Origin: JBFWUM01 sp050247255 | GTDB taxonomy: Bacteria > Acidobacteriota > Vicinamibacteria > Vicinamibacterales > UBA2999 | DNA length: 64,000 bases | Reading direction: 5' to 3' | Assembly (NCBI GenBank): GCA_050247255.1 | Contig: JBFWUM010000016.1 | Location: forward strand, 1 to 64,000 | Shown: one piece after another, positions 1 through 8,117 of the stretch | Numbering within the stretch: the first letter of the stretch is position 1 | Layout of the letters: each line of letters begins with the position of its first letter | Position numbers and translations under genes: made by a program | The notes under the pieces: generated by a model | Told to the model about the DNA's origin: nothing | The model's input: only the letters and a program-made list of their open reading frames with translations | Database searches by the model: none

Positions 1-1
1 G

Positions 2-112
2 ATCGAACGCCGCAGCTCGTGCGCGCTGACGGTGAGCGGCGGCGAACTGCACCTGTCGATCGGCGAGCGTACGGTTACGATCGGGATCGCGGAGTACGGT
101 CTTCGTCGATAA
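2..112 (+). CDS. C-terminal fragment of an unidentified protein
   Basis: An open frame enters from the window edge and runs 36 codons to a TAA at 110-112. The visible peptide contains SGGELHLSIGER and ends in EYGLRR. It reads like the last beta strands of a small domain, but no family is recognisable. Its 3' end overlaps the 3' end of the convergent small gene on the minus strand. It could be a chance frame in GC-rich DNA; the upstream sequence is missing. Confidence 0.3.
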   Translation: MERRSSCALTVSGGELHLSIGERTVTIGIAEYGLRR

Positions 113-326
113 CCTGGTCGCGGGCTTCCCAGTCGCCGGGGCCGGCCGCGGATTCCTCACGGCTGACCGACCCGAGCACGTGCTCCAGCGTTCGCTCGAT
201 GCTGCGCAGCTGCTCCTTGAAGCGCAGGCTGTCGGTCCGGTTGATTTCCTTGTCGAGCTCCAGAACCTTCTCCTGCAGGAGCTCTCGCAGGGCCGCTGCC
301 TCTTCGTGGTTGAGATCGATGCGCAT
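75..326 (-). CDS. small helical protein of unknown function
   Basis: An 83-residue soluble protein of unknown function. The N-terminal half is charged and helical (EEAAALRELLQEKVLELDKE), with regular Leu spacing compatible with a short coiled coil. The C-terminal tail is acidic and probably disordered. The start at 326 is chosen because a GGAGG stretch lies 6 nt upstream; an in-frame ATG two codons earlier sits too close to that site. It diverges from the sigma-factor gene starting at 429, leaving about 100 bases for both promoters. I do not recognise a named domain. Confidence 0.65.
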   Translation of the reverse strand: MRIDLNHEEAAALRELLQEKVLELDKEINRTDSLRFKEQLRSIERTLEHVLGSVSREESAAGPGDWEARDQVIDEDRTPRSRS

Positions 327-428
327 GGCCATCCTCCAGAGCTGTCCCGACCGGCTGCAAGGCATGGACCGCGCGGCGCCTGTCACAGCGGGCCGCGTCG
401 GCCGTCTTCGACATAGGAACAGACACCC

Positions 429-1316
429 GTGACCCAGACCCCCTCTCGAACCGCCGAGTTCGACGCCCAGCGTTCGCGGCTCTTCGGCCTCGCCTACCGG
501 ATGCTCGGCTCACGCGCCGAGGCCGAGGACGTCCTGCAGGATGCCTACATCCGCTGGTACCAGGCCGGGGATGCCATCGACAATCCGGAGGCCTGGCTCG
601 TCACCACGACGACGAGGCTGGCGATCGACCGGTTGCGACGGCTGCAGACCGAGCGGCAGGCGTACACCGGCCCGTGGCTGCCGGAGCCGCTCGTGGCCGG
701 CCCGCCGCGTCCCGACCGGGCGCTGGAGCTCGCCGACGACCTGTCGGTCGCCTTCCTGACCATGCTCGAGCGGCTGGCGCCGGACGAGCGGGCGGCGCTC
801 CTGCTGCACGACGTCTTCGACGTCGACTACGGGCGTATCGCGGCGGTGCTCAATCGCAGCGAGGCGGCGTGCCGCCAGGTGGTCCACCGTGCCCGCGAGC
901 GCGTGCGCGGCCCGCGGAAGCGCTTCGAGGCCGATGACCAGGCGAGGATGGCGCTGCTGCGCCGCTTCCAGGCGGCGGTCGACGCGCGCGACGAACAGGC
1001 GGTGCTCGCCCTGTTCGCGCCCGACGCCACGTGGACGGCGGATGGCGGCGGCAAGGTGGCCGCCTCGCCGCGGCCGATCGTCGGCGCCGAGCGGATTGCC
1101 AAAGTGGTCATCGGCATCAGCGAGAAGTTCTGGAAGCCGACGTGGCGGCTGGAACTGGCCACGGTGAACGGGGAAGCGGGTCTCTGTATCCGGGATGGCG
1201 GACGCCTGGTCTCGGTCCTGTCGATCGAGACCGACGGGGATCGCATTCTCAACGTCTACGCCATCGTCAATCCCGACAAACTTGGAGAGGAGAGACACGA
1301 TGACCCCACGCATTGA
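429..1316 (+). CDS. ECF41-type RNA polymerase sigma factor with SnoaL-like C-terminal domain
   Basis: A 295-residue alternative sigma factor starting at GTG. Region sigma2 spans about residues 8-75 (AEDVLQDAYIRWYQ core) and sigma4 about 107-160. A SnoaL/NTF2-like extension of about 110 residues follows. Three hallmarks of family ECF41 are present: WLPEP in the linker (83-87), DGGGK in the extension (205-209) and NPDKL near the end (281-285). In ECF41 factors the extension acts as a built-in regulator instead of a separate anti-sigma factor; that is family knowledge. The stop overlaps the next gene by 17 bp. That gene is a CMD/AhpD-like protein, the usual ECF41 partner and target. Confidence 0.93.
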   Translation: MTQTPSRTAEFDAQRSRLFGLAYRMLGSRAEAEDVLQDAYIRWYQAGDAIDNPEAWLVTTTTRLAIDRLRRLQTERQAYTGPWLPEPLVAGPPRPDRALELADDLSVAFLTMLERLAPDERAALLLHDVFDVDYGRIAAVLNRSEAACRQVVHRARERVRGPRKRFEADDQARMALLRRFQAAVDARDEQAVLALFAPDATWTADGGGKVAASPRPIVGAERIAKVVIGISEKFWKPTWRLELATVNGEAGLCIRDGGRLVSVLSIETDGDRILNVYAIVNPDKLGEERHDDPTH

Positions 1317-1767
1317 TCTGACCCGGTATCTGGGCTCGCCGCTGGTGCGCGGACTGCAGCAGCTCGGCCGCGACGTGAAGGAGGCCGGCCTCGATCCGGC
1401 GCTGCTCCACCTGGTGGAGATACGCGCGTCGCAGATGAACGGCTGCGCCTATTGCATCGACATGCACACCAAGGACGCCCGCGCCCTCGGCGAAACCGAG
1501 CAGCGGATCTACGCGCTGTCCGCCTGGCGGGAGACGCCGTTCTTCAGCGATCGCGAGCGCGCTGCGCTCGAGTGGACCGAAGCGGTCACGCGCGTCGGCG
1601 ACACGCACGTGCCCGATGCGGTGTACGCTCAGGTGCGCGAGCAGTTCGACGAGCAGGAGCTGCTGACGCTGACGTTCATGGTAGCGATGATCAACAGCTG
1701 GAACCGCCTGGCGGTGTCGTTCCGGGCGCCCGCAGGGACGTACCAGCCGTCCAGGGTGGCCGCCTGA
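1300..1767 (+). CDS. carboxymuconolactone decarboxylase/AhpD-like protein
   Basis: A 155-residue, all-helical CMD/AhpD-family protein. The redox motif CAYCIDMH (Cys49, Cys52, His56) matches the CxxCxxxH active site of AhpD-type peroxidase partners, so a peroxide or disulfide reductase role is likely; the physiological substrate is unknown. The ATG at 1300 lies inside the end of the sigma-factor gene (17-bp overlap) and is preceded by a GGAGAGGAGAG purine run, so translation is probably coupled. ECF41 factors are commonly linked to such COE (carboxymuconolactone decarboxylase/oxidoreductase/epimerase) genes and activate them. It is probably the direct regulon of the upstream gene. Confidence 0.9.
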   Translation: MTPRIDLTRYLGSPLVRGLQQLGRDVKEAGLDPALLHLVEIRASQMNGCAYCIDMHTKDARALGETEQRIYALSAWRETPFFSDRERAALEWTEAVTRVGDTHVPDAVYAQVREQFDEQELLTLTFMVAMINSWNRLAVSFRAPAGTYQPSRVAA

Positions 1768-1780
1768 GGCGGCAGCAGGC

Positions 1781-2569
1781 GTGCCGGAGCTTCCCGAGGT
1801 CGAGTACATCCGCCGCCTGCTGCGACCGGCCATGCAGGGCGCGCGCATCGAGCGGCTGCTCGTGCGCCGCCCGAAGCTGCGCTACGCGTTTGCGCCGGAC
1901 TTTGCCGCGCGCGTCGAGGGGCAGGTCGTGCGCGCGGTCCGGCGGCGCGCGAAGTACCTGCTCGTCGAGCTCGGTTCCGGCGACCTGCTGCTGATGCACC
2001 TCGGCATGTCGGGCTGGTTCCGCGTCACCCGCGGCGAGCCGGACCTCGAGACACACGATCACGTCGTCTTCGAGATGTCGTCGGGGAAGACCGTCGTCTT
2101 CACCGACCCGCGGCGGTTCGGCTTCATGCAGCTGGTCGACGGGGCGCCGCCGATGCTCGGGCCCGAGCCGCTCGATCGCGCCTTCGACGCCGCCACGCTT
2201 GCCGCCGCCCTGGCGCGGCGCAAGACGACACTCAAGGCCGCGCTGCTGGATCAGCGGGTCGTCGCCGGGCTCGGCAACATCTACGTGTGCGAGGCGCTGC
2301 ACCGCGCGGCGCTGTCGCCGAAGCGGAAGGCCTCGACGGTGGCCACCCGCGGCGGCGGGCCGACGGCGAAGGCCGAGGCGCTGGTGCTGGCGATCAAGGC
2401 GACGCTGCGCGAGGCGATCGCCAACCACCATCGCGTCTCGGGCGATGACCGCTTCCTCGTTTACGACCGCGAAGGGGAGCGCTGCCCGCGCCGCGGCTGC
2501 CGCGGCACAGTCACGCGCATCGTCCAGGGTGGACGCTCGACGTTCTATTGCCCTGCGTGCCAGCGATAG
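1781..2569 (+). CDS. mutM: formamidopyrimidine-DNA glycosylase
   Basis: Fpg/MutM bifunctional glycosylase-lyase that removes 8-oxoguanine and ring-opened purines from DNA. The 262 residues are near the usual 270. The protein begins MPELPEVE, so the mature N-terminal Pro nucleophile and Glu are intact; Lys58 is the conserved catalytic lysine. The helix-two-turn-helix carries LDQRVVAGLGNIY. The C-terminal zinc finger is present but its first pair is spaced CX4C (CPRRGC) instead of the usual CX2C, with CPACQR at the end. The start is GTG, 13 bp after the CMD-like gene. The stop at 2567-2569 is one base before the assembly gap, so the gene is complete. Confidence 0.95.
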   Translation: MPELPEVEYIRRLLRPAMQGARIERLLVRRPKLRYAFAPDFAARVEGQVVRAVRRRAKYLLVELGSGDLLLMHLGMSGWFRVTRGEPDLETHDHVVFEMSSGKTVVFTDPRRFGFMQLVDGAPPMLGPEPLDRAFDAATLAAALARRKTTLKAALLDQRVVAGLGNIYVCEALHRAALSPKRKASTVATRGGGPTAKAEALVLAIKATLREAIANHHRVSGDDRFLVYDREGERCPRRGCRGTVTRIVQGGRSTFYCPACQR

Positions 2570-2570
2570 A

Positions 2571-2670
2571 NNNNNNNNNNNNNNNNNNNNNNNNNNNNNN
2601 NNNNNNNNNNNNNNNNNNNNNNNNNNNNNNNNNNNNNNNNNNNNNNNNNNNNNNNNNNNNNNNNNNNNNN
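2571..2670. other. assembly gap (100 N)
   Basis: Exactly 100 N between the mutM stop and an aminotransferase already in progress. The length is a conventional placeholder. The flanks share no visible overlap. The start of the aminotransferase lies in or across this gap. Confidence 0.99.
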
Positions 2671-3732
2671 GGGCAGGCGGTGCCGTCGTTTCCGCCGCCG
2701 GCGGTGGCGCTGCAGGCGGCGCGGGAGGCGATCGGGCGGCCCGAGGTCGATCGGTACACCACCGACCCTGGACTGCCGGGGCTGCGGCGGGCGCTGGCCG
2801 AACGCCTTGGGCACGTCGCGAACACGTCGATCGGCGAAGACGATGTGATCATCACAGCCGGCGGCAACCACGCGGCGGCGCTCGCGCTGACGACGCTGAT
2901 TGAGGCGGGCGACGAGGTGATCCTGCCGGCACCGTGGTTCACGAATCACCAGATGATGGTGGTCGCCCTGGGCGCCACGCCGGTGGACGCGCCGGTCGGC
3001 GATCGCGCGTCCTTCGGGCTGCGCTGGGACGACATCGAGCCGCACATCACGCCGCGCACGCGGGCGGTGGTCCTCTGCAACCCGAGCAACCCGACCGGCA
3101 CGCCGCTGGCGGAGGCCGACGGGCTGCGCATTGCCGGCGAACTGGCGCAGCGCGGCATCACGCTGATCAGCGACGAGACGTACATGCCCTTCGTCTACGA
3201 AGGGACGCACTGGAGTGCCGCCGCATCGCCGGCGTGGCGCGAGCACATCGTCGTCATCGGCACCTTCTCGAAGATGTTCGGGATGATGGGGTGGCGCGTT
3301 GGCTACATGGTGGCGGATGCGAGCGTCTGCGCGCACGCCATCAAGGTGCAGGACGCGATGATCATCTGCGCGCCGGTGATCTCGCAGGTGGCCGCGGAAG
3401 CCGCGGTGCGCGGGGCGTGGGACTACCCGCGCACGTTTCACGCCGAGTTGCAGGCGCGCCAGCAGGCGCTGGCCGATGGCCTGCGCGCGATTCCGGGCGC
3501 CGACTGGACGCCGACCGCCGCCGGCATGTTCGGGCTGGTGCGAATCCCCGGCTGCAGCGATTCGGTACGCCTGTCGCTCGACCTGGTCGAGCACGCCCAC
3601 GTCGTGACGATTCCCGGCGCCGCCTTCGGCGCGGCCGGTGAAGGGCACCTGCGGATCTCGTTCGGCTTTGCCAGCCAGGACGAGATCACCGACGCCGTCG
3701 GCCGGCTGCGGGACTACCTCGCCGCGCCGTAG
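2671..3732 (+). CDS. class I/II PLP-dependent aminotransferase, 5' end lost in gap
   Basis: Fold-type I aminotransferase of the AspC-like group, 353 visible residues. It transfers an amino group between an amino acid and a 2-oxo acid using pyridoxal phosphate. Seen are the GLPGLRRAL entry region, the NPSNPTG motif that contacts substrate and cofactor, SDETYMPF (the cofactor-binding Asp) and FSKMFGMMGWRVGY with the Schiff-base lysine. Roughly 30-40 N-terminal residues are missing because of the N gap. The substrate cannot be assigned. The 3' end overlaps the convergent DUF2277 gene by 19 bp. Confidence 0.9.
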   Translation, partial: GQAVPSFPPPAVALQAAREAIGRPEVDRYTTDPGLPGLRRALAERLGHVANTSIGEDDVIITAGGNHAAALALTTLIEAGDEVILPAPWFTNHQMMVVALGATPVDAPVGDRASFGLRWDDIEPHITPRTRAVVLCNPSNPTGTPLAEADGLRIAGELAQRGITLISDETYMPFVYEGTHWSAAASPAWREHIVVIGTFSKMFGMMGWRVGYMVADASVCAHAIKVQDAMIICAPVISQVAAEAAVRGAWDYPRTFHAELQARQQALADGLRAIPGADWTPTAAGMFGLVRIPGCSDSVRLSLDLVEHAHVVTIPGAAFGAAGEGHLRISFGFASQDEITDAVGRLRDYLAAP

Positions 3733-3989
3733 CGCTCCGCGGCGCGGGCGCGCGCCCTGGCCGCCCATTCCTCCCGGTCGCGCGGCGGCGCGCTGGTCAC
3801 CAGCGAGTCGATCAGGCGCCGCGCGACATCAGCCACCTCGTCGATGGCCGCATCGAACGCCGCCTCGTTCGCCTTCGACGGCGCGGTGAAGCCCGACAGC
3901 TTGCGCACGAACTGGAGCGACGCCGCCCGGATTTCCTCGTCGGTCGCCGGCGGGTCGAAGTTGAACAGCGTCTTGATATTGCGGCACAT
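3714..3989 (-). CDS. DUF2277 family protein
   Basis: A 91-residue protein matching DUF2277 (COG5552 type). It begins MCRNIKTLFNFDPPAT and continues with the helical EIRAASLQFVRKLSG segment typical of the family. Function is unknown. The start at 3989 gives the canonical MCRNIK N-terminus; longer in-frame extensions upstream lack family similarity. The 3' end overlaps the aminotransferase gene on the other strand. The start is only 18 bp from the divergent secreted-protein gene at 4008, so the two promoters must overlap. Confidence 0.88.
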   Translation of the reverse strand: MCRNIKTLFNFDPPATDEEIRAASLQFVRKLSGFTAPSKANEAAFDAAIDEVADVARRLIDSLVTSAPPRDREEWAARARARAAERYGAAR

Positions 3990-4007
3990 GGGTGGAATTC
4001 TATCGCC

Positions 4008-4391
4008 ATGGTGCTGATGACGATGGCGATCGCGGCGATGCTGGCCCAGGCGCCGGCGCAGCCGCCGGTGGACGTGCCGGTGCTGAAAGCCGGGCTCGGC
4101 GAGTGCTCCGCGGACTTCACGGTGACCGGCGCTGACGGGAAGCCGGTGTACCTGGCGACGATCCACGTGCGCCTGCGCTACGGCTTCATGAGCCTCAAGC
4201 GCATGGATCTCGAGGTCGGCACCAACTCCGACGGCAAGGCGCGCGTCGAGGGGCTGCCGGCGAGGGCGCGCCCGCTCAACTACGAGATCGTGAAGGACAG
4301 CACGCGGCGGATCGTCACGCAGGATCTGTCGACGGTGTGCAACGGGTCGTACTCCGTGGCGCTCACCCCCGGGGAGGCGGCGTCGCAGTAG
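4008..4391 (+). CDS. small exported protein, unknown function
   Basis: A 127-residue protein with a short hydrophobic N-terminus (MTMAIAAMLAQAPA) that looks like a signal peptide cleaved near residue 15-20. The body (GADGKPVYLATIHVRL, NSDGKARVEGLPA) has the rhythm of a carboxypeptidase regulatory-like beta sandwich, but the match is by eye only. Two cysteines could form a periplasmic disulfide. It diverges from the DUF2277 gene with an 18-bp gap and converges on the cytochrome lipoprotein gene. Confidence 0.72.
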   Translation: MVLMTMAIAAMLAQAPAQPPVDVPVLKAGLGECSADFTVTGADGKPVYLATIHVRLRYGFMSLKRMDLEVGTNSDGKARVEGLPARARPLNYEIVKDSTRRIVTQDLSTVCNGSYSVALTPGEAASQ

Positions 4392-4409
4392 CACGACCCG
4401 TTGGACCGC

Positions 4410-4931
4410 TCAGTGCACCTGCTCGTGGTCGGACCAGATCGCCGGTTCGTTCAGCTTGTACTCGCGGTGGCAGTTGATGCACGTGAGCACGAGTTGATCG
4501 CCCGACGCGCGCAGCGCGGCCACGTCCTTCGCGCGCACTGCCTTCATCGCCGCGAGGCCGGCAGTCGACACGCTCTCCGAGTGCTTCTGCCAGTCGGCCT
4601 GCGCCAGCCACTTCTTGTCCTCGGGCCCGTTGCCGCTCACTGCCGTCAGGTTGCCGGCCGCGGCGAGCGTCACCGCCGCGTGCTCGAGTTCCGCCCAGTC
4701 CGCATCGCTCTTCGGCGGCTCCTGCTCGGCATCCCACAGCTTGTGGCTGTTGGCGTCGACCACCGAAACCATGATTTCGTTCAGGGTGATGACCGGGTCG
4801 TACGCCGCCGCCGGACGGGTCGGCGCCGACGCCGCGTCCGGGGCGGGCGCCGGGGTCGGCTCCGGCGCGGGCTGGCATGCGCCGAGGGCGAGCGCCGCGG
4901 TGCCGATCACGAGAATTGATGTGAGTCGCAT
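4410..4931 (-). CDS. haem-binding lipoprotein, cytochrome c class II-like
   Basis: A 173-residue lipoprotein. The lipobox LGAC places the lipidated cysteine at 19. An Ala/Pro-rich linker (about 20-45) is followed by a helical domain with one C-terminal haem site, CINCH at 151-155. Four helices with the haem motif near the C-terminus is the cytochrome c' / class II layout. It probably sits on the periplasmic face of a membrane as a small electron carrier or gas-binding protein; ligands and partner are unknown. An AAAGGA site lies just before the ATG. Its end is 18 bp from the convergent gene on the plus strand. Confidence 0.85.
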   Translation of the reverse strand: MRLTSILVIGTAALALGACQPAPEPTPAPAPDAASAPTRPAAAYDPVITLNEIMVSVVDANSHKLWDAEQEPPKSDADWAELEHAAVTLAAAGNLTAVSGNGPEDKKWLAQADWQKHSESVSTAGLAAMKAVRAKDVAALRASGDQLVLTCINCHREYKLNEPAIWSDHEQVH

Positions 4932-4964
4932 GGCTGATCCTTTGTCCTGCTCAGCCGGAGCAAG

Positions 4965-4987
4965 CGCGCGGCCAGCGGGGCCGCGCG
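4965..4987 (-). terminator. GC-rich hairpin between two minus-strand genes
   Basis: Perfect 9-bp stem (CGCGCGGCC with GGCCGCGCG) and a 5-nt loop, lying downstream of the DUF3014 gene and upstream of the cytochrome lipoprotein gene on the minus strand. The T-tract is poor, so intrinsic termination is only possible. The rest of 4932-5066 shows no gene. Confidence 0.35.
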
Positions 4988-5066
4988 GTTCTTCGCAGGA
5001 TCCGCCGGCTCCGTCGAGCCGGGCGCTGGGTCAGTGGGGAATTGTTCGCGATGGGTGGGCGAAAAA

Positions 5067-5897
5067 CTACTGCACCGTGAGGCGCGCGGCGGCCGCGAAA
5101 CGCAGCAGCTGATCCTGGATCGTCTGCTGGTTCGACGGCCCCATGCGGATCAACTGCTTCTGCGCCGGCGAGAGCGACTCGAGCTTCGGATCGGCGAACC
5201 GGTAGCCGACCCCCTCGCCGCCGATCTCCACCGGGATGTTGCCTTCGACAATCGGCGCCCGCATCAGGCCCGAGATCGCGCGCCCCAGCGCGACGTCGAC
5301 CGGCTCCTGGCTGCCCAGCTGGTCGTAGGCCATCTGCAGCAGCGGCTTGATGCCGCGGTACAGCCGGCCGGCGGCTGCGGGATCGATGGTCGCCGCTGCG
5401 GCGGCGATCCCGTCGAAGCGTTCGTAGTTGGCGACGTCGATCAGCAGGCGATCGCCGCGCTCGACGACGCGGAACTCGCCGCGCGGCTGGAGCGCACGCA
5501 GGTGAATCGACGGCGTCAGGCCGCGTGATGTGTTCTCCAGCACCACCGCCAGGTTGCGGATCAGGTCGGTGCCCTTCATCCAGGCGGCCATCAGCGGGTG
5601 CGAGGTCAGTTCGCCCATGCGCTCGCGCATGAACTCGTCGCTGTCCTCGAGCGGCGGCAAATCGTATTGCGGCGTGTCGTCGGTGGCGACCGGCGCCTCC
5701 GGGACCGGCGCCGGGGCCGCCGCCTCCTGCTGCGGCGCTTCGGTGGCGGCGCCGCGGTTGAACCAGACGTAGGCGCCGATCACCGCGATGGCCAGGACGG
5801 CAATCGCGACCGTGATCGGCAGGGCGCGCGACGGCCGCGGCGGCGGCGTGTGCGGCGATTCGGGCTGCTGGAACTCGTAATCGGTGATCCCGGGCAC
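5067..5897 (-). CDS. DUF3014 family membrane-anchored protein
   Basis: A 276-residue protein of the DUF3014 type. After about 30 residues rich in Pro (TPPPRPSR) there is one transmembrane helix (ITVAIAVLAIAVIGAYVWF). An Ala/Pro/Glu linker and a globular periplasmic domain follow (HPLMAAWMKGTDLIRNLAV, RFDGIAAAAATIDP). Function is unknown. The start is taken at GTG 5897, which has a GAGAGGAGAG run 4 nt upstream; an ATG further upstream is possible but lacks such a site. It is divergent from nfeD at 5964. Confidence 0.82.
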   Translation of the reverse strand: MPGITDYEFQQPESPHTPPPRPSRALPITVAIAVLAIAVIGAYVWFNRGAATEAPQQEAAAPAPVPEAPVATDDTPQYDLPPLEDSDEFMRERMGELTSHPLMAAWMKGTDLIRNLAVVLENTSRGLTPSIHLRALQPRGEFRVVERGDRLLIDVANYERFDGIAAAAATIDPAAAGRLYRGIKPLLQMAYDQLGSQEPVDVALGRAISGLMRAPIVEGNIPVEIGGEGVGYRFADPKLESLSPAQKQLIRMGPSNQQTIQDQLLRFAAAARLTVQ

Positions 5898-5951
5898 CGT
5901 ACTCTCCTCTCTACCGGCTGAGCCGGCCATCACGCCTCAGGCGAGTACTAC

Positions 5952-5957
5952 TACAAT
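5952..5957 (+). promoter_or_regulatory. -10 box, TACAAT, leaderless type
   Basis: TACAAT ends 6 nt before the nfeD GTG start. No Shine-Dalgarno sequence lies between them. A transcript starting 6-7 nt after the box would begin at the start codon. No -35 element is convincing. Confidence 0.5.
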
Positions 5958-5963
5958 CCCCTC

Positions 5964-7316
5964 GTGGGCCGCACCCGGCGTCTTGTCGGGCATTTCCTCG
6001 CTGCCAGCCTCTGCCTCGTGGCGACGGCCGCCACCGCTCAGGTGCCTGCGACGGCTCGCCCTGTAGTCGTCACGGCGGAGTACGACGGCATCATCCATCC
6101 GATCGCCGCCGAGTACTTCGCGGATGTCCTCGATCGGGCAGACGCTGAAAACGCCGAACTGGTCGTCGTCACCCTGCGCACGCCGGGCGGGCTGCTTGAC
6201 GCGACCCAGGCGATTGTCTCCCGGATCGTCGCCTCGCGCGCGCCGGTTGTGATGTACGTCGCGCCGTCGAGCGCACGCGCCGCATCGGCCGGATTCATTC
6301 TCGTGGTCGCAGCCGACGTGGCCGTCATGGCTCCCGGCACCCATATCGGTGCCGCACACCCCGTGGCCGGGTCGGGGGCGCCCATGGACGACACGATGTC
6401 CGAGAAAGCGGCCTCGGACGCCGCGGCGTACGTGCGCTCCCTTGCCGAACGACGCCGGCGCAACGTCATGTTGTCGGAACTGGCGGTGACCGAAAGCCGC
6501 GCTTTCACCGACAGTGAGGCGGCCGGCGCATCGCCGCCGCTCATCGACTTCGTGGCGCCTGACGTGTCTGCCATCCTCTCCCGCCTCGACGGCGCGCAGA
6601 TCCGCCGCTTCGACGGGGCGAGCACGCAGGTGCGAACGGTGGGCGCCGAACTGCGGCCGGTGGACATGACCCGCCGGCAGCGGTTTCTCGGTGCCCTGGC
6701 CCACCCGCAGATTGCCTACCTGCTGCTCACGCTCGGCACGCTCGGCCTGACCGTGGAGCTCTGGAATCCCGGCGCGATCGTTCCGGGAGTGGTCGGCGGC
6801 ATCTGCCTGCTGCTGGCATTCTTCGCCCTGCAGATTCTCCCCGTGAGCACGGCCGGCGTCCTGCTGCTCGTGCTCGGCCTGGCGCTGCTGGTGCTGGAAG
6901 TGAAGATCCCAAGCTTCGGCATCCTGGGCGTCGGCGGCGCGATCAGCCTGGTCATGGGATCGGTCATGATGACGCGCCAGGTGCCGGGTGTGACGGTCAG
7001 CCTCGGGATGATCGTCCCGGCCGTCCTGGCCGTGGTGCTGGTGAGCCTGTTCCTCGGCCGCCTCGCGTTCACGGCCCAGCGTCAGCCGGCGGTGATGGGG
7101 GCCGGGGCGCTGGTAGGGGAGGAAGGGGTGGCCCGCACCGCGCTCGAGCCCGGCGTCGCGGGACAGATTGATGTTCGCGGTGAAATCTGGCGGGCGATCA
7201 GCCGCCGTCGCGCGGATCCGCAGCAGCGGGTGCGCATCGTCGAGGTGCAGGGGCTCACGCTGACGGTCGAACCGGTGGCAGAGCAGAAGGGAGAGAGCGG
7301 ATGGAGTTCCTCTTAG
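5964..7316 (+). CDS. nfeD: NfeD-type membrane serine protease (ClpP-like domain, membrane helices, C-terminal OB-fold)
   Basis: Full-length NfeD homologue, 450 residues. A signal peptide (1-25, ending ATAQ) is followed by a ClpP/SppA-like protease domain. Ser108 in ASAGF and Lys148 in SEKAAS form the Ser/Lys pair known from archaeal PH1510; the spacing of 40 matches. About four transmembrane helices lie at about 233-360. A C-terminal soluble NfeD OB-fold covers the last 70 residues. In archaea the protease cleaves the C-terminal tail of its partner stomatin (family knowledge). The next gene is that partner, overlapping by 16 bp. Role: membrane quality control or microdomain organisation. Confidence 0.93.
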   Translation: MGRTRRLVGHFLAASLCLVATAATAQVPATARPVVVTAEYDGIIHPIAAEYFADVLDRADAENAELVVVTLRTPGGLLDATQAIVSRIVASRAPVVMYVAPSSARAASAGFILVVAADVAVMAPGTHIGAAHPVAGSGAPMDDTMSEKAASDAAAYVRSLAERRRRNVMLSELAVTESRAFTDSEAAGASPPLIDFVAPDVSAILSRLDGAQIRRFDGASTQVRTVGAELRPVDMTRRQRFLGALAHPQIAYLLLTLGTLGLTVELWNPGAIVPGVVGGICLLLAFFALQILPVSTAGVLLLVLGLALLVLEVKIPSFGILGVGGAISLVMGSVMMTRQVPGVTVSLGMIVPAVLAVVLVSLFLGRLAFTAQRQPAVMGAGALVGEEGVARTALEPGVAGQIDVRGEIWRAISRRRADPQQRVRIVEVQGLTLTVEPVAEQKGESGWSSS

Positions 7317-8065
7317 CGTCGCCCGGGCTCGTCATCATCGTCCTCGCGCTGCTGTACCTGATTACGTCGATCCAGATCCTGGCCGAGTACGAGCGCGGCG
7401 TCATCTTCCGGCTCGGCAAGCTCCTGCCGGACCCGAAGGGCCCTGGAATCATCTTCGTCTTCCGCCCGATCGACCGGATCGTCCGGGTGAGCCTGCGGAC
7501 CGTCGTCCACGACGTGCCGGCGCAGGACATCATCACGCGCGACAACGTGTCGGTGAAGGTGAACGCCGTGGTCTACTTCCGTGTCCTCGATCCGCGGCGG
7601 GCGATCGTCGAGGTCGAGAACTACCTGTACGCCACGTCGCAGCTGTCGCAGACGACGCTGCGGAGCGTGCTGGGCCAGGCGGAGCTCGACGAACTGCTGG
7701 CCGAGCGCGACCGGCTCAACACCAGCCTGCAGCAGATTCTCGACGCGCAGACGGATCCATGGGGGGTGAAGGTGTCGGCCGTCGAGGTGAAGCACGTGGA
7801 CCTGCCGCAGGACATGCAGCGGGCGATGGCACGACAGGCGGAAGCGGAGCGCGAGAAGCGCGCCAAGATCATCCACGCGGAGGGTGAGCTGAACTCCTCC
7901 GAGAAACTGTCGCAGGCCGCGGCCGTGCTGAACCGCGAGCCGCTGGGCATTACCCTGCGCTACCTGCAGACGCTGACCGATATCGCCGCGGAACAGAACT
8001 CGACGATTGTCTTTCCGCTGCCGCTGGAGCTGATGCGGCTGATGCAGAAGCCGCCGGAACGGTAG
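7301..8065 (+). CDS. slipin (stomatin/prohibitin SPFH family)
   Basis: A 254-residue SPFH/Band 7 protein. A single N-terminal hydrophobic anchor (residues 3-24) precedes the SPFH domain (YERGVIFRLGKLLPDPKGPG, DVPAQDIITRDNVSVKV). A helical segment follows with AEREKRAKIIHAEGE, the coiled-coil that drives oligomerisation. The C-terminus includes a hydrophobic IVFPLPLELM stretch like the NfeD cleavage region of archaeal stomatin. The start lies inside the end of nfeD with a GGGAGAGAG site upstream, so the two are translationally coupled. The pair forms a membrane scaffold and its protease. Confidence 0.94.
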   Translation: MEFLLASPGLVIIVLALLYLITSIQILAEYERGVIFRLGKLLPDPKGPGIIFVFRPIDRIVRVSLRTVVHDVPAQDIITRDNVSVKVNAVVYFRVLDPRRAIVEVENYLYATSQLSQTTLRSVLGQAELDELLAERDRLNTSLQQILDAQTDPWGVKVSAVEVKHVDLPQDMQRAMARQAEAEREKRAKIIHAEGELNSSEKLSQAAAVLNREPLGITLRYLQTLTDIAAEQNSTIVFPLPLELMRLMQKPPER

Positions 8066-8081
8066 GCGGCGAGCGCGTCGC

Positions 8082-8111
8082 TTGACTCCCGTGACGCCGG
8101 GCATCTACGCT
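8082..8111 (+). promoter_or_regulatory. sigma70-like promoter TTGACT-18-TACGCT
   Basis: TTGACT at 8082-8087, an 18-bp spacer and TACGCT at 8106-8111, only 6 nt before the ATG at 8118. No Shine-Dalgarno sequence. This is the clearest complete leaderless promoter in the window. Confidence 0.65.
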
Positions 8112-8117
8112 CCCGGC

